From Lysobacter enzymogenes (GTDB taxonomy: Bacteria > Pseudomonadota > Gammaproteobacteria > Xanthomonadales > Xanthomonadaceae): DNA of 50,091 nucleotides. The stretch is taken from NCBI RefSeq assembly GCF_900106525.1, contig NZ_FNOG01000007.1, positions 315,735 through 365,825 of the forward strand. Direction: 5' to 3'. The notes under the pieces are model-generated. The model was not told where the DNA came from, ran no database searches, and saw only the letters and a list, made by a program, of their open reading frames with translations. Below, piece after piece: positions 1 to 8,668 of the stretch (position 1 is the stretch's first letter; the number at the start of each line of letters is the position of its first letter). Position numbers and translations under genes: made by a program.

Positions 1-4
1 GGGA

Positions 5-40
5 TGCGCCACACAGGCCATCCATGGCCTGGGTGGCGCA
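5..40. repeat. Near-perfect inverted repeat (hairpin)
   Basis: Bases 5-20 pair with 25-40 as a 16-bp stem with one mismatch and a 4-base loop. No T-run follows, so it is not a classical terminator. It may end a gene outside the window or be a REP-like element. No second copy was found here. Confidence 0.5.
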
Positions 41-223
41 CGGCGCGCGTCCTGCGCGCCGCCCTCCGGGTCTCTATTTTCCTGTGGCGAGTTCGGGGCG
101 GCGGGGGGAGCGAGGAGCAAGGGCAACAGCAACAGCGGTGCTAGAACGCTATGCGCCTGCCATGCGAGCTGTCGTTGTTGCGTTGTCGTCGCAGGGCGTG
201 CAGGAAACGAACGCCCGAGCGCC

Positions 224-649
224 TTACTTCAGAGGCGCCAGATCCAACGAAGCGTAGAGCTCGTTCTGCGCCTTCTTCGCCATCGAACGCGGCACCTTGA
301 CCAGGAAACCGGCGCCGGACAGGCCGACGTCACCCTGCACCACCACGCCGTTGACGCGCACGTAGCTCTTGAACGACCAGCGGCCGTCGGGGCGGTCGAT
401 CTCCAGGAACATCGGCGCGGTCAGGAAACCGTTGCCCTTCTGGTAGACGCGCAGGTCGCCTTCGCTGCGCTTGAGCGCGTAGCCGTTGCGGCCGGCCCAG
501 GCCTGGGCGAGGGCGTAGACGTCCTGGTCGGATGCGAACTCGACGCGGTCGAACGGGTGTTTTCCGTTCTTGGCGATAAGGGCCATGACGGCGAGAACGC
601 CGAGGCCGCACAGGCCGCCGAAAACGGCCATTACGATGATGGAAACCAT
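224..649 (-). CDS. Small membrane-anchored protein of unknown function
   Basis: This 141-residue protein has one N-terminal hydrophobic helix (about residues 2-25), then a soluble domain with alternating polar and hydrophobic strands (residues 35-141). The ATG at 649 is preceded by AAGGA at a suitable distance. A longer reading back to 844 only adds an arginine- and proline-rich stretch typical of a non-coding frame. The topology suggests an inner-membrane anchor with a small compact domain. I recognise no family and no catalytic motif. It stands alone, with no same-strand neighbour close by. Confidence 0.75.
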   Translation of the reverse strand: MVSIIVMAVFGGLCGLGVLAVMALIAKNGKHPFDRVEFASDQDVYALAQAWAGRNGYALKRSEGDLRVYQKGNGFLTAPMFLEIDRPDGRWSFKSYVRVNGVVVQGDVGLSGAGFLVKVPRSMAKKAQNELYASLDLAPLK

Positions 650-1302
650 GTCTGTCCTTAGAGCTGAGGCGAACGCCGGGCGACGGCGTCCATTGCCGTG
701 ATGCGCCGGAAACCGGCGTCGGGGGATCGGCGCGCAAGGGGCGGCCGGGCGCGCGATGCTAACAAGGCGTCGACTGCGTCGCAATCTCCGCGTTCGCGGC
801 GACGCTGTCGCGTGCGGCGGAAACCACGCCGCCGATGCGCGCATGCGATCGCCATTGTTGCGCTCGCGATCGGCTTCGTCGCGCGCAACGAATGCGCGGC
901 GAAAGCGCGCGCGACTCGCATCAATAAGTCTTCAACGCATCCGAACTCGCACCGCGGCCACAAGCCATTGTGGAAAAACCTGAAAAATCCGCCGATTCGG
1001 TTTTCTCACCTTCTCTCACCCACGCTTGCATCGGCGTAACGATGCGATCCTCAGTTCAGATGAGTTGCGCTTTGCAGTAAGCGAATTCCCTGTGTTTTCG
1101 CGGCCGCTTTGCCGTCCCGTGTCACGTTATCCAGGGTTAGGAAACGATACAAAGCGAGAAAATCGCGCGGCCGAGTTCTGCGATGATGACCTCGGCCTCG
1201 CGGCTGCGAAGCACGCAGCGAACATCGTCCAGCAGACCTCGTCGCGCAAACACCGTCCCGGAAAAACGTCCCGGAAACATCGTCCGTTAAGCAGGGGGAA
1301 TC
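650..1302. other. Intergenic stretch, no supported gene
   Basis: Both strands carry only arginine-rich open frames that look like chance products of high GC. Bases 920-1165 are relatively AT-rich and probably hold promoters for the flanking divergent genes at 649 and 1303. I could not define a convincing -35/-10 pair or an RNA. Confidence 0.5.
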
Positions 1303-1782
1303 ATGGCCGCGTCTTCGCGCCTTCCCGTGGCGCTGCTCGGCAGCGCCGTCTTGATCCTGGCTGTGCTGATCTGGAAACCGTGGAGTTCGCCGCGTCCTTC
1401 CGCGCCGGCGGACGCCGCGGGCGAAGCCGCGCTCGGTGCGGCGCCGCAGGCGCAGGGCGCGGAGGCGGCGCAGGTCGGCCAGGCGCCGCAGCTCACCGCG
1501 CAACAACAGCAGGCCGCGGTCGCCGAGACCGTGCGCAGCGCCGCGCCCGGCGCGCAGCCGCCGCAAAGCTATAAGGGCCCCGACGGAAAACAGCACGAGA
1601 TCGTCTACAACCAGGGCCTGGCGCTGTCGCCGGGCGCGCGCGAGGAACTCAAACGCCAGCGCCTGCAGCAGATGCGCGACCAGCCCGAGGCGATATCCAA
1701 GATCTACGGCATCGGCAGGGACGAAATCGCCGCCGTCCTCGCCGGCAAACGACCTTTCCCCGACCGGCTGATCGACCAGTAA
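1303..1782 (+). CDS. Membrane-anchored protein of unknown function, Ala/Gln-rich linker
   Basis: The 159-residue product begins with a short N-terminus and one hydrophobic helix (residues 7-24). An alanine-, proline- and glutamine-rich low-complexity linker follows (about 28-90), then a small conserved-looking C-terminal region (about 95-159) rich in charged helix residues. The ATG is preceded by a purine-rich ribosome site (AGGGGGAA). The layout resembles periplasmic assembly or chaperone-type proteins with a flexible tether, but I cannot assign a family. The next gene downstream is 130 bases away and is separately expressed or only loosely linked. Confidence 0.75.
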   Translation: MAASSRLPVALLGSAVLILAVLIWKPWSSPRPSAPADAAGEAALGAAPQAQGAEAAQVGQAPQLTAQQQQAAVAETVRSAAPGAQPPQSYKGPDGKQHEIVYNQGLALSPGAREELKRQRLQQMRDQPEAISKIYGIGRDEIAAVLAGKRPFPDRLIDQ

Positions 1783-1863
1783 CGCCGGCCGCCCCCGCAG
1801 CACCGCAACGCATCCGCGTTGTCCCGGTTCCGGACCCCAGCGAACGCGGGCCGGAGCGTACGC

Positions 1864-1883
1864 CCATGGGCGCTCGCCCATGG
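1864..1883 (+). promoter_or_regulatory. Leader hairpin upstream of secreted protein gene
   Basis: CCATGGGCG and CGCCCATGG form a 9-bp perfect stem with a 2-base loop, 29 bases before the ATG at 1913. A 12-bp self-palindrome (1861-1872) overlaps the left arm, so two alternative foldings compete. It could affect mRNA stability or translation; no regulatory family is recognised. Confidence 0.35.
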
Positions 1884-1912
1884 CCTTGATATGGACGAGA
1901 GAGGACTCTGCT

Positions 1913-3100
1913 ATGAAAGCCCGTCGTATGTATTGCCTGTTGGCCGCGGCGTTGCTGAGCGGCAATGCGTTGGCGCAAACCGCCGACGGCTACGGCACCA
2001 TTCTGCGCCTCCCGCTGGTGGTGAACAGCTCCAGCTATTCCTCGACGATCTTCGTGCGCAACGCCGGCACCGCGACCGCGAGCGTCAAGATGACCTACTA
2101 CGGCGCGCCCGGCACGCCGTTCGCCGGCGAGCGGCCGTGCACCACGCTCAGCATCGCGCCCAACGCAGTGGTGTCGGGCAACCTCGTCGACTTCTGCGCG
2201 GTCCCGGTCAGCGCCACCAGCAACTACGGCCAGATCGCCCTGGTCGAACAGAGCGCGGCGAACATCCCGATCTCCGGTTACAGCCGCATCCAGGCCTTCA
2301 GCGGCGCCGGCTTCTCGGTGGAGGCGTTCAAGATCGGCTCGTTCGCCAGCGGCGCCAACGAGTCGGTGGTCACCGGCCTGCGCCGGCAGGCGGCAGCGCC
2401 GGGCTACCAGAGCAACTGCTTCGTCGCCTCGATCAACGAGCCGGTGCAGGTGACCTGGCAACTGCGCGACACCTCAGGCTCGCAGCTGGGCAACCAGCAG
2501 GTCACCAACCTCAGCGCTAACGAGACCGTGCGCATCCTCGATGTGTTCACCGCGGTCGGCGCGCCGGCCGGGGATTACAGCAATGTGCAGGCGACCTTCC
2601 GCGGCACCACGCCGACCGCCAACCCGGCGTTCGCGGCCTACTGCACCACGCAGGAGAACGTGACCCTCGGCGGCGACTTCCGCATCGCCAAGACCGCCGA
2701 TCCGCAGGACGACCGTTCCAAGAAGATCGGCTCCTCCAGCTCGAGCGCGTTGGGCACCTTGCTCGGCCTGCTCAGCGGCCAGGACCGCTTCGGCCTGTAC
2801 CTGCAGGCGCCCGACTACGTCAGCTGCCGCATCGACGGCACCGGCGCGCCGCAGTTGGAGATGCGCCTGGAAGACCCGCAGGGCAACGTCATCGCCGGCG
2901 GCAACAACATCAACTCGTTCCAGAAGGTCTACCTGGGCGAGCGCAGCACCCACAACAACGGGGTGAACGGCTTGTACGTGCTCAAGGTCGAGTCGCGCAA
3001 CCTGTTGTCGCTGATGATCAACTACGGCGTGACCTGCGAGACCGGCAACGGCGCCAATCCGCCGCTGTTCATCGGCCACGCGATCGCCGAGGAGTTCTGA
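1913..3100 (+). CDS. Secreted protein of unknown function
   Basis: The product has 395 residues with a Sec signal peptide (residues 1-20, cleavage expected after ALA). The mature part is rich in Ser, Asn, Thr and Gly with repeated beta-strand patterns, as in extracellular or outer-surface proteins. Four or more cysteines could form disulfides. I chose the ATG at 1913 because GAGAGGA lies about 8 bases upstream; an in-frame start at 1880 would put extra polar residues before the signal peptide. A terminator-like hairpin lies just downstream. No domain is recognised. Confidence 0.8.
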   Translation: MKARRMYCLLAAALLSGNALAQTADGYGTILRLPLVVNSSSYSSTIFVRNAGTATASVKMTYYGAPGTPFAGERPCTTLSIAPNAVVSGNLVDFCAVPVSATSNYGQIALVEQSAANIPISGYSRIQAFSGAGFSVEAFKIGSFASGANESVVTGLRRQAAAPGYQSNCFVASINEPVQVTWQLRDTSGSQLGNQQVTNLSANETVRILDVFTAVGAPAGDYSNVQATFRGTTPTANPAFAAYCTTQENVTLGGDFRIAKTADPQDDRSKKIGSSSSSALGTLLGLLSGQDRFGLYLQAPDYVSCRIDGTGAPQLEMRLEDPQGNVIAGGNNINSFQKVYLGERSTHNNGVNGLYVLKVESRNLLSLMINYGVTCETGNGANPPLFIGHAIAEEF

Positions 3101-3134
3101 TCGGCGCTGCGAGTCGTTGATTGCGATCCAACCG

Positions 3135-3167
3135 AAGCCGCGTCCGCATCAGCGGGCGCGGTTTCTT
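3135..3167 (+). terminator. Rho-independent terminator after the secreted protein gene
   Basis: A 10-bp GC-rich stem (3138-3147 with 3152-3161, one G-T pair), extendable by three A/G-T pairs, closes a 4-base loop and runs into a T-rich tail. It lies 35 bases after the stop at 3100 and before the convergent gene ending at 3180. Confidence 0.7.
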
Positions 3168-3179
3168 CGTTTCGCATCG

Positions 3180-4094
3180 CTATCGCCGCAGCGCGCCCAG
3201 GACAAAACTCAGCAGCGCGAACGTAGCCTCGCCGGCGGTGATCGCCAGCCGCCACGCCAGCGCCAGCATCGCCGCGTTGCCGGGGCCGACCAGCGGCGCC
3301 AGGCACCAGAACAAGCCGGCTTCGCGCACGCCCAGGCCGGCCGGCACCAGGATCGCCACCACCCCGGCCAGGCCGGCCAGGCACAGCGCCGACGCGGCCT
3401 GCGCCAACCCGATGCGCAGGCCGAAGCCGGCGAGCAGCGCGGCGAACGCGGCGACCATCGCCGCGTAGGCGAGCCATTGCAGCAGCCACACCCGCGCCAG
3501 CACTGCGCGCGACGGCAGGCCTTGGTTCCAGCCGGCCAGCGATGCGGGCAGGCGCGCGGCCAGCGCGGCCGGCAGGCGGCGCCAGATCGCGGCCACGCTG
3601 ACTGCGACGGCTAGGGCGAGCAGGGCGAGTTGCAACACCGCTCCGAGTCGCGGCGGCAACGCTGCCGGCGCGGCCGCGGCGGCGATCGCCGCGCAGATGC
3701 CGAGCGACAGCAGTTGCTCGCGCACGAACAGGACGAAGGTCAGCGTCGGCCGGCGCTCGTCGGCGTACAGCGCGCTGCGCGCCACGCCTTGCCAGATCTT
3801 GCCGGGCAGGTACTTGGCCGGCAGGCTCTGGCCCCAGCGCAGCAGGTCGGGATAGAGCTGTTGCGGCGTCCAGCGGCCGCGCGCGAACAAATGCCAGGCC
3901 AGGCCGAAGGCGAGCTGCATCGCCAGGCAGGCGGCCAAGGTCAGGGCGAGATCGCCGGCGTCGAGCCGCTGCCACAGCGGCCACCACTGCGCGCGCCGCG
4001 TCCACGCCTGCTGCGCCACCAGCGCCAGCGCGGCCAGGCCGAGCAGCCAGCCGGCGGCGCGGCCGCCGCGGCGCAGCGCCTCAGCCCAGCGCAT
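3180..4094 (-). CDS. Polytopic membrane protein, lysylphosphatidylglycerol synthase TM / UPF0104 family
   Basis: The 304-residue protein is almost entirely hydrophobic with about seven to eight membrane helices. It carries the family's conserved stretches: a YLPGKIW-like loop after the second helix pair and a VPAGLGVREA segment near the C-terminus. Members of this family (PF03706) sit in lipid or glycan pathways and are often found with glycosyltransferases; the biochemical role of stand-alone members is poorly defined. The start at 4094 overlaps the end of the GT4 gene by 14 bases, implying translational coupling. It is the last gene of a four-gene minus-strand cluster (8427 to 3180), so a role in moving or modifying a lipid-linked glycan is likely. 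Confidence 0.8.
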   Translation of the reverse strand: MRWAEALRRGGRAAGWLLGLAALALVAQQAWTRRAQWWPLWQRLDAGDLALTLAACLAMQLAFGLAWHLFARGRWTPQQLYPDLLRWGQSLPAKYLPGKIWQGVARSALYADERRPTLTFVLFVREQLLSLGICAAIAAAAAPAALPPRLGAVLQLALLALAVAVSVAAIWRRLPAALAARLPASLAGWNQGLPSRAVLARVWLLQWLAYAAMVAAFAALLAGFGLRIGLAQAASALCLAGLAGVVAILVPAGLGVREAGLFWCLAPLVGPGNAAMLALAWRLAITAGEATFALLSFVLGALRR

Positions 4095-5115
4095 CGAGCC
4101 GCTCGGCGTAGCGTTGCGCCATGCCCGGCCAGGAGCAGCGTTCGGCGGCGTAGGCGTGCGCGCCGCGGCCGCGCTCGCGCAGTGCGGCGCGGTCGCTGAG
4201 TTCGGCGCCGATCGCCTCGCTCCAGGCGCGCGCATCGGCTTCGGGCAGCAACCGGCCCAGGGCCGGATCGGCGAGCGCGTCGCGCAGGCCTTCCAGGTCG
4301 GCGGCCAGGACGTAGCGCCCGCTCATCGCCGCTTCCAGCGCGACCAGGCCGAAGCCTTCGGGATCGCCGTCGACGCGCCGGTTGGGCATCAGCGCCAGAT
4401 CGCAGGCGGCGAGCCGGCGCGCCTTTTCGGCGTCGTCGACCTCGCCCCACAGCCGCACCCGTGCCTGCAGGCCGGCATCGACGATCGCGCGTTCGAGCGC
4501 GGCGCGTTCGGGGCCGTCGCCGACGATGTCCAACATCACCGCGTCGGACAGCATCGGCATCACCGCTTCGACGAACCACAGCGCGCCCTTGCGCCGCACC
4601 AGCCGGCCCAGGATCAGCAGCCGCGGCGCATCCGCCAGCGATGGCTCGCAGCACGCCGCCGCGTCCACGCCGGGATGCGCCAGCACGCAGCGCGCCGGGT
4701 CGATGCCGCTGCGCACGAGTTCGTCGCGGACGAAGCGGCTGATGCAGAAGTACGTGTCGAAGCGGCCGTGGAAGCACCAGCGCAGATACGCCTGATAGCC
4801 GAAGCGGCGATAGCCGATGTCCAGCCCGTGCACGACCACCGCCACCGGCACCCCGGCCCAGCGCGCCGGCAGCGCCAGCACCGACAGCACCGGGTCGCCG
4901 AGCAGCAGCACGCGCACGCGGCCGCGCAGCAGGCCTACGCACAGGCGCAGCAGCGCCCAGGCCAGGAACAGCGGCAGGCCCCATTGGCCGCGGCGCCAGC
5001 GCACCAGGGTCAGCGGCCGCAGCGCGCCCAGCGCGCCGGCGATGCGCGCGCTGAGCAGCTGCATGCCGCCGCGCGAGGGCGGGAACTTGCGGGTGATGTA
5101 CCAGATCGACTTCAA
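4081..5115 (-). CDS. Glycosyltransferase family 4 (GT-B fold)
   Basis: A 344-residue GT-B enzyme. The N-terminal glycine-rich SRGGMQ loop (residues 14-19) and the C-terminal nucleotide-sugar half are clear: GRLVRRKG (170-177) supplies the phosphate-binding Arg and Lys, and EGFGLVALE (253-261) is the E-x7-E motif of retaining GT4 enzymes. It should transfer a sugar from an NDP- or lipid-linked donor on the cytoplasmic side of the inner membrane. The start is a TTG at 5115, since no upstream ATG or GTG is in frame and homologues begin at this KxxWYITRKFPP stretch. It overlaps the next gene by 14 bases. Acceptor and sugar are unknown. Confidence 0.85.
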   Translation of the reverse strand: MKSIWYITRKFPPSRGGMQLLSARIAGALGALRPLTLVRWRRGQWGLPLFLAWALLRLCVGLLRGRVRVLLLGDPVLSVLALPARWAGVPVAVVVHGLDIGYRRFGYQAYLRWCFHGRFDTYFCISRFVRDELVRSGIDPARCVLAHPGVDAAACCEPSLADAPRLLILGRLVRRKGALWFVEAVMPMLSDAVMLDIVGDGPERAALERAIVDAGLQARVRLWGEVDDAEKARRLAACDLALMPNRRVDGDPEGFGLVALEAAMSGRYVLAADLEGLRDALADPALGRLLPEADARAWSEAIGAELSDRAALRERGRGAHAYAAERCSWPGMAQRYAERLDALG

Positions 5116-5215
5116 GAGCGTGGGCTTCGCACGGCGCGGGTTCGGGCGGTGTCGGTTTGCACGTGCCGGCTTTGCAGGCAGCGGCTTCGGGAGTACCGGC
5201 CCCGACGGTACGGCT

Positions 5216-6278
5216 TCAGGCCGGCGGCCGCCACTCCGCGCGGCGCCGGCTCTGCTGCTGCTCTTCCAGCAGGCGCCGGTTGACCACCAACTGGTTGGCC
5301 AGCAACCCCACCGCCGCGCCGACCGTGCCGACCACGATCAGCAGCGCCGACAGGATCAGCGATTGCACGTGGCCGTCGCCGGCGCCGTGGGCGAAGTGGT
5401 AGAGAAAGCGCGCGCCGATCAGTGCGCCGGCGGCCATGCACAGCGCCGACGGCACCAGGAAGAACTCCAGCGGCCGGTAGGTGAGGAAAGAGCGCACGAT
5501 GGTCAGCACCGAGCGGGTCACGTACTGCGGCACGCTGCGGCACGCTGCGGATCAGGCGCGAGGGCCGGGTCGGCGGATTGACCTCCACCGGCAGCGCCTC
5601 CACGCGCAGGCCCGACTGGCCGGCCTGGATCAGCGTTTCCAGGGTGTAGGTGTAGTTCGAATACACGTTCAAGCGCATCGCCGCGTCGCGGCTGTAGGCG
5701 CGAAAACCGCTGGTAGCGTCGTCCACGCTGACGTGCGCGGCGGCGCGCACGACCGCGCTGCCGAGCCGCTGCAGGCGTTTTTTCCACCACGGAAAATGGG
5801 CGATGCGCTCGATCGGGCGGCAGCCGACCACGATGTCGGCGCGGCCGGCGAGCACCCGCGCGACCAGTTCGGGAATGGCGCTGGCGTCGTACTGGTTGTC
5901 GCCGTCGACGTTGACGATGACGTCGGCGCCGCGCCGGCAGGCGGCCTCCAGCCCGGCGCAGAACGCGCGCGCCAGGCCGCGGTTGTGCGGCAGGCGCAGT
6001 ACCGCATGGGCGCCGTGGGCGAGGGCGACGCGCGCGGTGTCGTCGCTGGAACCGTCGTCGACCACCAGCCATTCCACCTCGTCCACGCCGGGCAGGCGCC
6101 GCGGCAGCGCGGCCAGGGTCGCCGGCAGCTGTTCGGCTTCGTCGCGGCACGGCAACTGGATCACCACCTTGACCGGCTTGCGCGCGTAGTGGGCGTCCTG
6201 CGCGGTCGCGGCGCCGGCGCGCGGCGGCCCGGCGAGGAACAAGGGGCCTTCGGCCCGGGGCGACCTGCGTGCGTTCAT
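5216..6278 (-). pseudogene. Glycosyltransferase family 2 (polyprenyl-phosphate type), frameshifted by a 10-bp duplication
   Basis: The first 248 codons encode a complete GT2 catalytic domain: VVDDGSSDD (residues 72-80), the metal-binding VDGD (124-127) and a substrate-loop stretch around 186-197. At 5525-5550 a 10-bp unit is present 2.6 times. Past it the frame breaks into arginine-rich nonsense ending at 5112 (388 residues). Dropping one unit restores a 350-residue protein whose C-terminus (5216-5530) encodes two membrane helices and a basic tail, as in GtrB/DPM1-like enzymes. The ATG at 6278 has a good CAGGAG site. The gene is a recent mutant, a phase-variable gene, or an assembly error. 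The catalytic domain could still be made without its membrane anchor. Confidence 0.8.
5525..5550. repeat. 10-bp tandem repeat (2.6 copies) causing a frameshift
   Basis: The unit CACGCTGCGG occurs at 5531-5540 and 5541-5550, and the preceding six bases (5525-5530) continue the period. Ten is not a multiple of three, so gain or loss of one copy toggles the reading frame of the GT2 gene. Slipped-strand mispairing is the obvious mechanism. Confidence 0.9.
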
Positions 6279-6384
6279 CGGGCGATCTCCTGTCGGTCGC
6301 GGCGGGGCAGCGCCGCGGGCTGTCGATCGTTCGTTGCGGTGCGGACGGCGTGGAGCGGGGCGGTCATGGCTGTGTTGCGGCGGG

Positions 6385-8427
6385 TCAGTGCGCGAGCCGG
6401 ACTACGCGCCACTCGCCGGCATCGACGTAAGTGCCGTGAGCGAGCGGTTGGTAGGCGGTAGAGCGGCGCAGGCGGTGCAGCGGCAAAATCGTTTGCGCCG
6501 CGGTGCCGGGAATCGGATCGCCGTTGGGCAGCACGATCCAGCAATCGCCGCGGGCTGGGCAGAAACGTCCGGTATTGCCCCAGTCCGACGGCGGCGGCAC
6601 CGCTGGCACGCCGAAGCCGCCGAGCAGCGCCGTGGCCAACGGCGTCGAGGCGACCACGTAAACGGGACGGTCGCGCGGCAGTTGCGCGGCGATGGCGCCG
6701 ACCTGGGCGACGAGGCCCGCGTCTTCGCGCAGCCGCAGCGTGTCGCGTTGCTGCCACAGCAGGTTCGCGCCCAGCGCCAGCGCCACCACCGCGGCCTGCG
6801 CCGGCAGCTTGTCGCGCGACAAGCCGCGGCCCAGCCGCGCGGCGGCGTATGCGGCCAGGGCGATACAGGCTGGAAACACCACCGGCAGCCAGCGCCTTGA
6901 GGCCCAGATGTGATCGGGCGATACCATCGGCCGCCACAGGTAGGCCACGGTCGGGATCAGCAAGAACACCCAGATCCACGCCCGCGACGGCGACAGGCGA
7001 CGAGCGAGCAAGGCCTGCGCGGCGAGCGCCGCGCCCACGCCGGCGGCCAGCACGATCGGCCACGACAGATACGCGGCGACGCTGACCAGGCTGGTTTCGC
7101 GGTAATCGCGCTGGCCGTTCAACTGCGGCACCAGCTTGGATTCGATCAATGCATACGGCTGCACCTGCGGGCGGATCCACAAGGCATAGACGAACAGCGC
7201 CGCCACCGCGACCGCCGCCGGCCACGCCAGCCGGCTCGCCGCCGCCGCACGCAGGCGCAGCGACGGTGCGGTCGCGGCCGCGTGGGCGAGGAACGCGCAC
7301 GCCGCGGTCGCTACCGCCGCGGCTACCACGACATCGGTCAGGCCGAGCAGATAAGGCTGCACGCAGGCCAGGTAGTAACCCATCGCCAGTGCGGTCACTG
7401 CAAAACAGCCGATCGCGGTTTCGCCGAGCACCGCGGTGGCGCGCGCGTTGCGGCCGAGCGCGGCGGCGGCGAGCGCGGCGCCGGCCGCGCCCAGGGCGAA
7501 CACGATGGCGTCGATGCGCACGAAACAACCCATGCCGATTAAGCCGCCGGCGATCAGGCCCAGCCGGCGCGAACGCCGCCCGACCGCGACGCTGGCGGCG
7601 AACAGGCCGACCGCGAGAAACCACGCGCACAAGGGTTCGCTGAGGGTATTGCGCGACACCCACACCTGCGCCGGCTGCAGCGCGAACACCGCCAGCGCCG
7701 GCACCGCCCAGGCCCGCGTGCGCGCCGGCAACAGCCGCCGCAGCAAGGCGTAGAAGGCGATGCAGTTGAGCGCGCCGAGCAAGGCGTTGAAGCGGAAGAT
7801 GCCCTGCGGCCCGAGCGGCGCGGCGAGCATCGCCATCCACGCCGGGGTGGCGGCGGAAAACTGGAAGGTCCAGCGTTCGCCGGTGGGATAGATGCCGGGC
7901 AGTTCCGCCGCCTTGCCTGCCGCGATCGCGCGCAGCGACGGCTCTTCGGCGATGCCCAACGCGCGCAGGTCGATGCGCGAGTCGCCGCCGCGCAGCAGAT
8001 GCAGCGCGTGCTGCGCATAGGTGCCTTCGTCGCGCTCGCCGAGCAGGCTTTCCTTGGGATACATCGCGTAGAAGAACGTGGCCACGGCAATGATCGCCGC
8101 CGTCGCGAACGCGGCGAAGCCTTGCCGGCGCAGCAATGCGCGCAGCGCGGCGAACGCATCGCGCCGCCGCGTCCACACCCGTTCGCGCCAGCACCACAGC
8201 GCCAGCAACAGCCACGCGGCCGCGCCGATCCAGACCGGCCGCAATGCGCCGATCCACGCCAGCGCCATCAGCAGCAAGGTCGCGACGGCACTGCCGACGC
8301 CGAGCGCGAGCAGCGGATGGAAACGAAGGCGATGCGCGGGTTCGCCGCCGCAAGCCAGCACGAAGGCGCCCAGGGGATAGATCGCAGGCCAGATGCCGAG
8401 CGCCGCCAGCGCCTTCAAATAATCCAT
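6385..8427 (-). CDS. GT-C membrane glycosyltransferase (GT39/ArnT-like)
   Basis: The 680-residue polytopic protein has roughly a dozen hydrophobic helices. In the first large periplasmic loop it carries ERDEGTYAQHA (131-141), matching the acidic DE-x-x-Y signature of GT-C enzymes that take sugars from polyprenyl-phosphate donors. The C-terminal 130 residues form a soluble periplasmic domain with cysteines. The ATG at 8427 follows a GAGGGG site. It heads the minus-strand cluster with the GT2, GT4 and UPF0104-type genes. The GT2 enzyme would make the lipid-linked sugar that this enzyme uses outside the membrane. The exact product is not deducible. Confidence 0.8.
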   Translation of the reverse strand: MDYLKALAALGIWPAIYPLGAFVLACGGEPAHRLRFHPLLALGVGSAVATLLLMALAWIGALRPVWIGAAAWLLLALWCWRERVWTRRRDAFAALRALLRRQGFAAFATAAIIAVATFFYAMYPKESLLGERDEGTYAQHALHLLRGGDSRIDLRALGIAEEPSLRAIAAGKAAELPGIYPTGERWTFQFSAATPAWMAMLAAPLGPQGIFRFNALLGALNCIAFYALLRRLLPARTRAWAVPALAVFALQPAQVWVSRNTLSEPLCAWFLAVGLFAASVAVGRRSRRLGLIAGGLIGMGCFVRIDAIVFALGAAGAALAAAALGRNARATAVLGETAIGCFAVTALAMGYYLACVQPYLLGLTDVVVAAAVATAACAFLAHAAATAPSLRLRAAAASRLAWPAAVAVAALFVYALWIRPQVQPYALIESKLVPQLNGQRDYRETSLVSVAAYLSWPIVLAAGVGAALAAQALLARRLSPSRAWIWVFLLIPTVAYLWRPMVSPDHIWASRRWLPVVFPACIALAAYAAARLGRGLSRDKLPAQAAVVALALGANLLWQQRDTLRLREDAGLVAQVGAIAAQLPRDRPVYVVASTPLATALLGGFGVPAVPPPSDWGNTGRFCPARGDCWIVLPNGDPIPGTAAQTILPLHRLRRSTAYQPLAHGTYVDAGEWRVVRLAH

Positions 8428-8668
8428 CGACTACCCCTCGCTAGGGTTTCGAGTCTACTGAGTGCACTTTCTATGTACTGCGCAGTGGATCAGTTTTACA
8501 CCCGATCCGTGTGCGACTGGCGCGTGATTTTCGGTGATTGTCCTGCGCGGAAAATTTTGTTTCGCGCGTTCGAACGCGTGGCGCAAAAACGCGGACGAAC
8601 GCACACGGCGGCCACGATCCGCCGCGCGCGTGTTCGATCTTGCGACGCAGTTCGCGTCTTGAGCTGCG

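Noticed and set aside
658-963. 101-residue minus-strand open frame in the first intergenic stretch
   Set aside because: Arginine-rich, no hydrophobic or domain pattern and no ribosome site; typical chance frame in high-GC DNA.
5112-5215. C-terminal extension of the GT2 gene as a genuine 388-residue protein
   Set aside because: The extension is low-complexity Arg/Pro sequence, while another frame in the same place encodes two clean membrane helices typical of the family.
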